Source: Chloroflexota bacterium (GTDB taxonomy: Bacteria > Chloroflexota > Limnocylindria > QHBO01). From it: 10,211 bases of DNA. The notes beneath the pieces are model-generated. The model worked only from the letters and a program-made list of their open reading frames with translations, had not been told where the DNA came from and searched no databases. The stretch lies in the NCBI GenBank assembly GCA_019348395.1, contig JAHWJN010000037.1, forward strand, positions 1 through 10,211, read 5' to 3'. This document shows, piece after piece, positions 1 to 7,073 of this stretch. Position 1 is the first letter of the stretch. Each line of letters starts with the position of its first letter. The position numbers and the translations under genes were made by a program.

Positions 1-18
1 GGGCATCCTTCGCGCATC

Positions 19-1632
19 GTGCTGAGCTTCGTCCGGGCCATCGGATTCCTGTCCCCGGTGGCGGTCGCCGCGCTGGTGACCGTGGCCCTGGCGGTCACCG
101 ATCACACCACCCCCGAGCAGCGCCTGGTGCTCGCCGTGATCCTGGGCGTGGCCACGCTGGCCGGCATGACGACCGCGGCGCTCCTGGCCTGGAGCTACAT
201 GGGCTGGCGGCTCAACCGCATCGCGTCGGCCCTTGAGCAGACGCTGGAGGCCGACGAGCCGGTGCTGCTGCGCGTGACGGGCATCCCGGCCGAACAGCGC
301 CTGGCGCGGGCATTCAATGCCGCCAGCGGCGCTTTCCTCCAGACGGAGGCGCGGGCCACCCACGACCGGCTGACCGGCGTGGCGAACCGCGAGACGCTGC
401 TCACCATCCTGGGCGCCGAGGTCGAGCGAGCGGCCCGCCACGCCAAGCCGCTGAGCGTCGCCTTCATCGACATCGACCGCTTCAAGCCGATCAACGATAC
501 GTACGGCCATAACTCCGGCGACGCGGTGCTGCGGCAGGTGGCCCGCCTCATCTCCGGCTCCGTGCGCGCCTCCGACACCTTCGGGCGATACGGCGGCGAG
601 GAGTTCATGCTGATCCTGCCGGAGACCCAGCCCGAGGACGCCGTTGCCCTCGCCGAGGAGCTTCGTGGCCTGGTCATGGCCGAGCCGCTGCAGATCGCGG
701 CCGGGAACGAAATCGGGGTCACGATCAGCGCCGGGATTGCCGGCGGCCATGGATCCGGACTGCAGCTGGACATGCTCGTCGACCGCGCCGACGCGGCGAT
801 GTACGCCGCCAAGTCGCTCGGCCGCAACCGCACCTACCTGTTCCGGGACCTCGACGAGGACGCGCAGGTCCGCCGGGCGCCCATCTCCTCCGAGCGCCGC
901 GCGCAGGCCGCTGCCATCGGCCGATGGGCGAGTGACACCGCCACGCAGGCGCTGGCCTCGGTCCTGGCGCCGCAGCCGCACCATCGGGGCAGGCCATCCG
1001 ACATGATCGCCTCGCTGGCGACCGGGCTCGGCCTCCAGATGGGCCTGCCCCTCGACGAGATCGAGCGCATTCGCATCGCCTCGCTGCTCCACGACCTGGG
1101 CAAGATCGCCGTACCCGAGGAGATCCTCGACAAGCCCTCGAGCCTCTCGGACGTCGAATGGCAGGCCATCGGCGAGCACCCGCGCATCGGCCAGGTGATC
1201 CTCGAGCAGGCGTCCAGCCTGCGGGAGGCCATCCCCGTCGTCCTGCACCACCACGAGCACTTCGACGGTGGCGGCTACCCGCACGGCCTGCGCGGCAACG
1301 AGATCCCGCTCGGAGCGCGCATCGTCGCCGTCGCCGACGCGTACCACGCCATGGTTCACGACCGACCGTACAGTCCTGCACTCTCCCACGAGGACGCGCT
1401 GGCCGAGCTGAGGCGAAGTGCCGGCACCCAGTTCGACCCAGGAGTGGTGAACGTGTTCTGCGAGAACTACGCCGACCAGGTGCCACCCGACGGGCTGGAG
1501 GAGGTCTACCGGCTCCACGAGCGTGCCCGCGATGGGCTTCCGCACCTGGATCCCCTCTCGGCGCACCGACCCGGCACTGGCACGGCGCGGCAGCAACGCC
1601 GTCGCCGGATGGCGCGAGAGGCATCGGGCTGA
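19..1632 (+). CDS. Membrane-anchored GGDEF / HD-GYP cyclic di-GMP enzyme
   Basis: Probable c-di-GMP turnover protein of the inner membrane face. Two hydrophobic helices (about residues 10-26 and 36-60) are followed by a HAMP-like stretch (about 61-105). The GGDEF domain (about 112-275) has metal-binding D151 and D153 in FIDIDRFKPIND, the active-site motif GGEEF at 192-196, and an RxxD inhibitory site (R183, D186) at the canonical spacing before it, so product-inhibited diguanylate cyclase activity is expected. The HD-GYP domain (about 305-500) has H358-D359, K362, H387, the signature HHEHFDGGGYP at 411-421 and D440, as in c-di-GMP phosphodiesterases. The first metal-ligand His of the family, expected near residues 322-328, is not evident (R325/P326 there). 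An Arg-rich tail (505-537) ends the protein. The GTG start at 19 is tentative: the frame is open to the window edge, so the N-terminus may lie outside. The stop overlaps the next start (TGATG). Net activity, synthesis or breakdown, cannot be decided from sequence. Confidence 0.93.
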   Translation: MLSFVRAIGFLSPVAVAALVTVALAVTDHTTPEQRLVLAVILGVATLAGMTTAALLAWSYMGWRLNRIASALEQTLEADEPVLLRVTGIPAEQRLARAFNAASGAFLQTEARATHDRLTGVANRETLLTILGAEVERAARHAKPLSVAFIDIDRFKPINDTYGHNSGDAVLRQVARLISGSVRASDTFGRYGGEEFMLILPETQPEDAVALAEELRGLVMAEPLQIAAGNEIGVTISAGIAGGHGSGLQLDMLVDRADAAMYAAKSLGRNRTYLFRDLDEDAQVRRAPISSERRAQAAAIGRWASDTATQALASVLAPQPHHRGRPSDMIASLATGLGLQMGLPLDEIERIRIASLLHDLGKIAVPEEILDKPSSLSDVEWQAIGEHPRIGQVILEQASSLREAIPVVLHHHEHFDGGGYPHGLRGNEIPLGARIVAVADAYHAMVHDRPYSPALSHEDALAELRRSAGTQFDPGVVNVFCENYADQVPPDGLEEVYRLHERARDGLPHLDPLSAHRPGTGTARQQRRRRMAREASG

Positions 1633-2765
1633 TGCGTCTGCGCAGCCTCGTCTTCCTCGCAACCGTCGCGGCGCTCCTCGGGGCGCCGCCGTCCGCGTCC
1701 GCGGCCGTGAACCTGCTCCACTCCCCGTCCGCCAGCCCCCTCACCGGCACGACCGACACCGTCTTCCGGCTCGGCGTGAACTACGAGGGACGTTTCGCGG
1801 CCCGCTCGGTGTCAGCCACGGTGGGTGGATCCACGGTGGAGATGGCGCTGATTGCGGGCTCTTCGACGTCGGGCACCTGGCAGGGTGGCGTTCGGCTCCC
1901 ACCCGGTACGTGGCCGGTCACCTTCTCGGCGGACGCTGAACGTGGGGAGGACCCCACCCTGGTCGGTCCGATTCTCGTCGTCGTCGGGGCAACCCCGACG
2001 CCGGTGCTCGCGGTACCGGCCACCGCGCCCAACCTCTCATCCCCCAGCGCGGCGGACGAGCCCGACGGTTCCGCTCGCGACACGACGGACGGCAGCGATG
2101 CGCCGGTCGCTGCGAGTGCCGCGACGCCCGCTCCGGCGCCGCAGGAGGCGACCGCGCCGAGCGCCAGCACGTCCGGCGGCGAAGGTTCTCCGGCCGTCCC
2201 CGTCACTGCCCCGGCCCCCGTCCCGTCATCGGCGGCGGAGGCGACGGCCGCCGGCACACCGGCGAGCGGCGAGTCGGATCGGGCCGCCGAGCCGGCGGGC
2301 GGCGCCGAGCCGGCGGGCAGCGCTGCTCGTCGCCACGCGCCACCGCCGGCTCCGACCGCACGGGCCAGGGGGACCGACCGGGGCTCGAGCGGTTGGGAAG
2401 GGTCGGACGCCGCCCGGGCGGAGCCGGAATCGGAGCACGCGGATGACACCGGCGTGCTTGTCGAGGACGAGCTGATGATGCTGTCCGCTCGCACGACCGC
2501 GATGTGGGGCGCCCTGCTCCTCGCGGTCGTCGCGATCGGCCTCGGCCTCGTGGTTCGGCGACGCCGGCGTGAGAGCTCCGAGGCAGATACGCTGATCGCG
2601 TCCACCGAGGCCGAGGTGATCCTTCGGCGCCGTGCCGTCCGGCGGGGGAGGTTGCGGGTGCCCGACGAGGATCCCATCGTCGCCTCCATGGACCTCCGCG
2701 ACCGAACCGGACGCCGCCTGCCCGCGCGCCGCCGCCCCGTGCGGCGCGAGAACGAGCGCGACTAA
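1632..2765 (+). CDS. Exported single-pass membrane protein with Ig-like domain and Ala/Pro/Ser stalk; family not recognised
   Basis: A 377-aa protein read from the ATG at 1632. This start is chosen because it overlaps the upstream stop (TGATG), has GAGAGG at 1616-1621 ten bases ahead, and opens directly into a signal peptide (about 1-25, MRLRSLVFLATVAALLG then ASAA cleavage-like site). Residues about 27-118 look like one small beta-sandwich/Ig-like domain (SPLTGTTDTVFRLGVNYEG; later GTWPVTFSADAE), resembling repeats common in bacterial surface proteins. Residues about 120-285 are a low-complexity Ala/Pro/Ser/Glu stalk, likely disordered. A transmembrane helix lies at about 290-308, followed by RRRRR and a roughly 65-residue Arg-rich cytoplasmic tail containing DEDPIV. 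Predicted topology is outside domain, stalk, helix, inside tail. Coupling to the GGDEF/HD-GYP gene suggests co-expression, so a role in surface structure or sensing linked to c-di-GMP is possible but only inferred. The stop overlaps the convergent purL stop. Confidence 0.8.
   Translation: MRLRSLVFLATVAALLGAPPSASAAVNLLHSPSASPLTGTTDTVFRLGVNYEGRFAARSVSATVGGSTVEMALIAGSSTSGTWQGGVRLPPGTWPVTFSADAERGEDPTLVGPILVVVGATPTPVLAVPATAPNLSSPSAADEPDGSARDTTDGSDAPVAASAATPAPAPQEATAPSASTSGGEGSPAVPVTAPAPVPSSAAEATAAGTPASGESDRAAEPAGGAEPAGSAARRHAPPPAPTARARGTDRGSSGWEGSDAARAEPESEHADDTGVLVEDELMMLSARTTAMWGALLLAVVAIGLGLVVRRRRRESSEADTLIASTEAEVILRRRAVRRGRLRVPDEDPIVASMDLRDRTGRRLPARRRPVRRENERD
2286..2318 (+). repeat. Short in-frame direct repeat in the stalk of the exported protein
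   Basis: The 15-base unit GCCGAGCCGGCGGGC occurs at 2286-2300 and again at 2304-2318 (18-base period). It encodes two AEPAG units in the Ala/Pro-rich stalk. It is probably a slippage-type expansion of low-complexity sequence rather than a functional element. Confidence 0.6.
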
Positions 2766-4972
2766 AGGGGGGCGCCCCAGGCCGCCGCGAGCTCGTCGAG
2801 CCCAACGGCGAGACGCGTCGCGCCCGCACGAATGCTGAGCCGCTCGCCGCCGGCACGGCCGAGACGGTGCACGGGCACGCCGGCCTCCCGGGCGGTGAAG
2901 GCGAGACGCTCGGAATCCGCGGGCCTCACGGCCACCACGGCACGACCGCACCGCTCGCCGAAGAGCGTCGCAGTGGGGCGCTCACCCTCGAGCTCGACCT
3001 CCGCACCGGCTCCGGCCGCGATCGCCATGCGCGCCAGGGCGACCGCCAGTCCACCGACCGACAGGTCGTGTGCAGCACCGCTCATGCCGCCCGCGGCCAG
3101 TCGGGCGAGCAGCCACACCACGCTCGTCGCTGCCGGCAGGTCCAGCCTCGGGGTCCCGCCGCGCCGTCGGCGCCGCCAGGCCAGCTCCGATCCGGCGAGT
3201 GCGGCCGCATCACCGGCGGGATCGCCGACCAGCCACAGCTCGTCGCCATCGCGCCAAATCATGGGGACCGCCGAGGCGCGGTCCTCCAGCAGGCCGACCG
3301 TGCCGATGACCGGCGTCGGCAGGATCGGTCCGGCGGGCGTCTCGTTGTAGAGGCTGACGTTGCCCGACACCACCGGCACGTCGAGGATCCGGCAGGCGTC
3401 GGCGATGCCGTCGATCGCGCGCTCGAGCTGCCACGCGCCCAGCGGCGTCTCCGGCGACCCGAAGTTCAGGCAGTCGGTGATACCGACCGGTATCGCGCCG
3501 CTGCACGCCACGTTCATGGCGCCCTCGATCACCGCCGAGGCGCCTGCCAGGTACGGATCGAGCGCGCCGATGCGGGCCGGGCCCGGCCCGTCAATGGACA
3601 GTGCCAGTGCGTGGCGTGTGCCCTTCACTCGAAGCAGCGCCGCGTCGCCCGCCCCCGGGCCGACCAGCGTGTTGGTGCCGTTCATGTGGTCGTACCGCCG
3701 CCAGATCGGCTTGCGGTCGCGGGCGTTGGGCGAGGCGAGCAGGTCCAGCAGGACCGACGCGTCCGCGGGCTCACCGGCCAGCGCCTCCAGATCGGCATCG
3801 ACGGGCACCGCCCTCGACCCGGTGATCTCGTAGCGGGGCGCGTCGTCGGCCAGCGCACGGCCGGGCACGCGGCAGACGAGCTCCCCGCCCGACGAGGCAC
3901 GGATGACCGGCTCGTCGATGACGTGGCCGATGGCGGCGGCCGCCAGCTCGTAGCGCTCGAAGACGGCGCGCACCTCGTCCACCCGGCCGGGGGGCACCAC
4001 GATCAGCATGCGTTCCTGCGACTCCGAGAGCAGCACCTCGTATGGGCTCATGCCGCCCTCGCGGCACGGGACCGCGTCGAGGTCGACCTCGGCTCCGACT
4101 CCGCCGCGCGCGGTGAGCTCTGCCAGCGCACAGGTCAGCCCGGCCGCGCCGAGGTCCTGCATGGCGACCACGGCATCGGTCGCGCCGAGCTCCAGGCAGG
4201 CCTCCATGAGCAGCTTCTCGAGGAACGGGTTGCCGACCTGGACGGCGGGACGCCGCTCCTCGCTGTCGGCGCCGAGGGACGCCGAGGCGAAGCTGGCGCC
4301 CTGGATCCCGTCGCGGCCGGTGGATGCTCCGACCAGCAGCAGGACGTTCCCCGCACCCGCCGCCCGGGCAAGGGTGATCTCATCGTGGCGGGCGATCCCC
4401 ACGCACATCGCGTTCACGAGCGGATTGCCCGAGTACGAGGGATCGAAGACAACCTCGCCGCCGACGTCGGGGATGCCGATGCAGTTGCCGTAGCCGGCGA
4501 TTCCGCCGACCACGCCGCCCATGAGGTAGCGGTTGCGCGCGGCGGTCGTCGGGTCGGTCTCCTCGTCGGGATCCGGCGGCCCGAAGCGCAGGGAGTTGAG
4601 GAGGGCGATCGGGCGGGCGCCCATGGTGAAGATGTCACGGATGATGCCGCCCACCCCGGTGGCCGCACCCTGGTACGGCTCGACCGCGCTCGGATGGTTG
4701 TGCGACTCGACCTTGAAGACGACCGCACGCCCGTCACCGATGTCCACCGCGCCGGCGTTCTCGCCGGGCCCGACGAGCACGCGGGCGCCCTCCCTCGGCA
4801 GCCGCCCGAGGAGCGAGCGCGAGTGCTTGTAGGCGCAGTGCTCGGACCACATCGCGCCGAACATGCCGAGCTCGACCGAATTCGGGGCGCGGCCGAGCGC
4901 CTCCACGACGAGCTCGTACTCGCGATCGGTCAGCCCGTGACGCTGCTCCGCGGGCGGGGGCGCGAGGGTCAT
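2762..4972 (-). CDS. purL: Phosphoribosylformylglycinamidine synthase subunit PurL (small type)
   Basis: ATP-dependent synthetase subunit of FGAM synthase, converting FGAR plus glutamine-derived ammonia to FGAM in step 4 of cytoplasmic purine synthesis. At 736 aa it matches the small PurL family, which lacks its own glutaminase domain and works with PurS and PurQ; both are encoded upstream in the same run. Visible family motifs are MWSEHCAYKHS (41-51, catalytic His45), KVESHNHPSAVEPYQGAATG (87-106, nucleotide/metal region), GGIIRDI (108-114), MQDLGAAGLTCALAE (271-285), LLSESQERM (314-322), and the second-half counterparts LDPYLAGASAVIEGAMN (471-487) and AAHDLSVGGLAVAL (633-646). No truncation or frameshift is seen. 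The ATG at 4972 follows the previous stop by 4 nt with only a weak GGCGG ahead, so translation is probably coupled. The TAG stop (2764-2762) overlaps the TAA of the convergent gene. It is separated from purQ by two zinc-ribbon genes, which is unusual. Confidence 0.97.
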   Translation of the reverse strand: MTLAPPPAEQRHGLTDREYELVVEALGRAPNSVELGMFGAMWSEHCAYKHSRSLLGRLPREGARVLVGPGENAGAVDIGDGRAVVFKVESHNHPSAVEPYQGAATGVGGIIRDIFTMGARPIALLNSLRFGPPDPDEETDPTTAARNRYLMGGVVGGIAGYGNCIGIPDVGGEVVFDPSYSGNPLVNAMCVGIARHDEITLARAAGAGNVLLLVGASTGRDGIQGASFASASLGADSEERRPAVQVGNPFLEKLLMEACLELGATDAVVAMQDLGAAGLTCALAELTARGGVGAEVDLDAVPCREGGMSPYEVLLSESQERMLIVVPPGRVDEVRAVFERYELAAAAIGHVIDEPVIRASSGGELVCRVPGRALADDAPRYEITGSRAVPVDADLEALAGEPADASVLLDLLASPNARDRKPIWRRYDHMNGTNTLVGPGAGDAALLRVKGTRHALALSIDGPGPARIGALDPYLAGASAVIEGAMNVACSGAIPVGITDCLNFGSPETPLGAWQLERAIDGIADACRILDVPVVSGNVSLYNETPAGPILPTPVIGTVGLLEDRASAVPMIWRDGDELWLVGDPAGDAAALAGSELAWRRRRRGGTPRLDLPAATSVVWLLARLAAGGMSGAAHDLSVGGLAVALARMAIAAGAGAEVELEGERPTATLFGERCGRAVVAVRPADSERLAFTAREAGVPVHRLGRAGGERLSIRAGATRLAVGLDELAAAWGAPL

Positions 4973-4976
4973 CCGC

Positions 4977-5729
4977 CTAGCGCTGCGGTCCGCCCAGGGG
5001 CTGGTCCTGTCCCAGCTCCAGCAGGACGGCGCCGATCGCCGCCGCGGCGCTTCCCATGAACAGGAGCAGCTCGCCGACTCCGCCTCCGCGGAAGCCGACC
5101 CGGTCCAGCGCGACCCCGAAGGTGATGAGCGCCACGATCAGGGTGACCAGCCGCAGGTGCGGCACCGCCGGCATGCGTGCCGAGAGGAACACGGTGGCGG
5201 TGACCCCGAGGAGCGCGACCAGCAGCAGCAGGTCGATGGCGTTCAGCGTGGTGACGATCAGGCTGACGATCAGCCCGATGGCCGCAATCCCCGCGCCGAC
5301 GCCGATGAGCCAGCCCGACAGGGTCACCGGCGCCGTGATCGGCAGGTTCATCTGAGGCCCCGCCGGCCGTCGTCGCCGATCGGATGCCGCTGACGACGCG
5401 GGCGTGGCGGGCCGGCGGTTCTCGGCGGACCGGTTCTCCGGATCCCGCTCCCGCTCCGGTTCCCGCGGCGGGCGCGCCTCGATGCGGGTCGGCGCGTCGT
5501 TCGGCGAAGCAGCCGGGGGCTCCGGCCGTCGGTCCCGATCGGGCTCGGATGCACGCTCCTCCCGGTCCCTGCCGTCGTCGTCCGGACCGTCCTCGACATC
5601 CTCGAGATCGGGCCAAGCAGGGGCCGCGGGCATCGGGCGCTCGGTCTCGTCGATGGGATGGCCGCACGTCGGGCAGAAGACCGCAGTCTCGTCGACCTCG
5701 GTGCCGCAGTTGCTGCAGAAGCGTTCCAC
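4977..5729 (-). CDS. Single zinc-ribbon membrane protein, four predicted helices; function unknown
   Basis: A 250-aa protein starting at GTG (5729), with GAGG at 5737-5740 seven bases upstream and only 3 nt after the preceding stop. The N-terminus is a compact zinc ribbon, FCSNCG then FCPTCG, with C5, C8, C19 and C22 as four metal ligands, typical of the short zinc-ribbon domains at the ends of many bacterial membrane proteins. Residues about 25-130 are charged and Pro-rich (Asp/Glu, then Arg/Glu), probably disordered. Four hydrophobic segments follow at about 136-160, 163-184, 191-208 and 217-238, with short loops. The ribbon and linker are probably cytoplasmic. No catalytic motif is visible. 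It shares ribbon-linker-four-helix architecture with the gene just upstream, suggesting a related pair, although helix sequences are not obviously alike. Location between purQ and purL implies co-transcription with purine genes; a functional link is unproven. Confidence 0.85.
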   Translation of the reverse strand: MERFCSNCGTEVDETAVFCPTCGHPIDETERPMPAAPAWPDLEDVEDGPDDDGRDREERASEPDRDRRPEPPAASPNDAPTRIEARPPREPERERDPENRSAENRRPATPASSAASDRRRRPAGPQMNLPITAPVTLSGWLIGVGAGIAAIGLIVSLIVTTLNAIDLLLLVALLGVTATVFLSARMPAVPHLRLVTLIVALITFGVALDRVGFRGGGVGELLLFMGSAAAAIGAVLLELGQDQPLGGPQR

Positions 5730-5732
5730 CGG

Positions 5733-7028
5733 TCAGCCTCGACTGAAGCGGGTGAGCGTCCCGATGACGACGATCAGGCTCGACAGGAAGAAGATGATGC
5801 CTGCCGGACTGAGCTCTCTCAGCACGGTGACGATGTCACCGCCCGCGTTCCCCATGAGCTCGACCATGACGAACACCACGATCAGGCCGACGCTCCATAG
5901 CAGCGCCACGATCAGGCCGACCATCTGCGCCGGTCCGGGCGCGGCACGGACGAAGCCGGCCACGGCCAGCACGAGGAGCAGGAGGCCGAGAATCGGCACG
6001 GGCGCCGCGAGGCCGAAGTAGGCCTGATCCGCGAGCGAGGCCCCCACGTCGGGGTATCCGTTCCAGAACGCGATGCCGTACCCGTCGGCACCCCAGGCAC
6101 GCTCGAAGAGGGAGTTTCCGGGGCCGTAGAGGAAGGGCAGCAGGTAGCCGGTCACGAGCCCGGCCAGGCCGATGAGCAGCACGACCGGACCGAGCGCCGC
6201 GCCGCGCCGTCGCGCCGGCTCGGCGGCCGCCTCGCGATCCTCGACCGCGGCCGCCGGGGGAACGTATCCCTCGGCGGTGCCTCGCAGGTTGGCGCCGCAG
6301 TTCTGGCAGAAGGCGACGCCGGCTCGATTGTGGGTGCCACAGCGTGGACAGGCCTGTGTGCCCTCCGGGGTGCCGGGACGCTCGACGGTGCTCGACACGC
6401 CCGCAGCCACCAGCCGCTGTCCGCAGTTGCGGCAGAAGGAGAGGCCGGGGCGGTTCTCGGTCCCGCACCGGGGGCATTGCGTGCTCTCCCCGGTCGTCCC
6501 CGGCGCGTCCGGGACCGCATGGGCCGGTGCCACCGTGGCAGCGACGGCATCCTCGTCGGGCGACCGGGATGCGGTCTCGGCCGGGTAGGCCTCGACCTCC
6601 TCCGGCGCACGATCCTCCCGCGATGCAGACGGCTCGGCACGCGCCGCGTCCGAGGACCATTCGGGCTGTGACGCCGCCTCGGTTCGCTCCGAAGCCGCTG
6701 CCGGCCATGCATCGTCCGGTGCGCCACCGGCGGTCGGAGGCTCGGTCGGCCACTGTCGTGTCTCGTCGGACGAGGCCGGCTGCCACTCCTGGCTCGGCCA
6801 GCTCTCGACCTCGGCGGGCGCCGGCTCGCCGCTCCCCTGGTCGGGCTGCTCCGGGCTGGTGCCGGCCTGGCCGGCCCAGGCATCGGTGCTCGAGGAAACC
6901 TCGGGGGCAGTTTCCTCCACCGGGGATGGGCGGGACGGGTCGCGCGAGGTGGCCGGGTCGGACTCGGGCGGGTGGTCGCCACGCTCATCGGCCGGCAGGT
7001 CGCGCCGCTCGCGCTCGTCGTTGTCCAT
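5733..7028 (-). CDS. Double zinc-ribbon membrane protein with long acidic disordered N-terminus; function unknown
   Basis: A 431-aa protein beginning at ATG 7028, supported by GAGGAGGG at 7039-7046. Residues 1-180 are a low-complexity, acidic, Ser/Pro/Glu/Trp-containing stretch, probably disordered. Two zinc ribbons follow: CPRCG...FCRNCG (C185, C188, C199, C202) and CPRCG...FCQNCG (C227, C230, C241, C244), a 42-residue-period internal duplication. A basic ARRRG (272-276) precedes the first of four hydrophobic segments at about 277-299, 341-360, 367-390 and 405-426. The loop 300-340 is rich in Gly/Tyr/Trp (GPGNSLFERAWGADGYG) and is probably extracytoplasmic. By topology the ribbons should be cytoplasmic. 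Zinc ribbons of this kind usually mediate protein or nucleic-acid contacts, but no partner can be named. It lies 45 bp after purQ and 3 nt before a second zinc-ribbon membrane gene. Confidence 0.85.
   Translation of the reverse strand: MDNDERERRDLPADERGDHPPESDPATSRDPSRPSPVEETAPEVSSSTDAWAGQAGTSPEQPDQGSGEPAPAEVESWPSQEWQPASSDETRQWPTEPPTAGGAPDDAWPAAASERTEAASQPEWSSDAARAEPSASREDRAPEEVEAYPAETASRSPDEDAVAATVAPAHAVPDAPGTTGESTQCPRCGTENRPGLSFCRNCGQRLVAAGVSSTVERPGTPEGTQACPRCGTHNRAGVAFCQNCGANLRGTAEGYVPPAAAVEDREAAAEPARRRGAALGPVVLLIGLAGLVTGYLLPFLYGPGNSLFERAWGADGYGIAFWNGYPDVGASLADQAYFGLAAPVPILGLLLLVLAVAGFVRAAPGPAQMVGLIVALLWSVGLIVVFVMVELMGNAGGDIVTVLRELSPAGIIFFLSSLIVVIGTLTRFSRG
6285..6350 (-). repeat. Second copy of duplicated zinc ribbon (residues 227-248)
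   Basis: Encodes CPRCGTHNRAGVAFCQNCGA plus two residues, offset 126 bases (42 codons) from the first copy. The linker between copies (207-226) is Pro/Gly/Ser/Val-rich and flexible. Confidence 0.8.
6411..6476 (-). repeat. First copy of duplicated zinc ribbon (residues 185-206)
   Basis: Encodes CPRCGTENRPGLSFCRNCGQ plus two residues. It matches the copy at 6285-6350 at 15 of the first 20 residues, including all four Cys and the CPRCGT and NCG blocks. This indicates an internal duplication within the 431-aa gene. Confidence 0.8.
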
Positions 7029-7038
7029 GCCTGGTTCG

Positions 7039-7046
7039 CCCTCCTC
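7039..7046 (-). promoter_or_regulatory. Strong ribosome-binding site for the 431-aa zinc-ribbon gene
   Basis: Reads GAGGAGGG on the - strand, ten bases ahead of the ATG at 7028. It is the best Shine-Dalgarno match in the operon and lies in the only sizeable intergenic gap (7029-7073), so this gene can be translated without coupling to purQ. Confidence 0.7.
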
Positions 7047-7073
7047 AAGCCGGTGACTAGGCGTCGGCGCCGA

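Noticed and set aside
1158..1631. Upstream extension of the exported protein through the HD-GYP region
   Set aside because: It would bury the clear signal peptide at residue 159 of the longer frame and consists of out-of-frame Arg/Pro-rich reading of the HD-GYP coding sequence.
725..1759. 344-codon antisense frame under the HD-GYP gene
   Set aside because: Arg/Gly/Ala-rich composition, no motif, and complete overlap with a well-supported gene.
4952..4967. G-rich run near the purL start, considered as a G-quadruplex
   Set aside because: Too few separate G-tracts of three or more, and it is explained by the Ala-Pro-Pro-Pro codons of PurL.
2867..5059. 730-codon open frame antisense to almost all of purL
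   Set aside because: GC-rich third positions remove stops from the complementary frame. The translation is Arg/Gly/His/Asp-rich with no domain, while the opposite strand encodes a full PurL.
7065..7072. CGGCGCCG palindrome in the purQ to zinc-ribbon gap, considered as a terminator
   Set aside because: Eight-base self-complement with no loop and no following U-tract on the - strand; such palindromes are common at this GC content.
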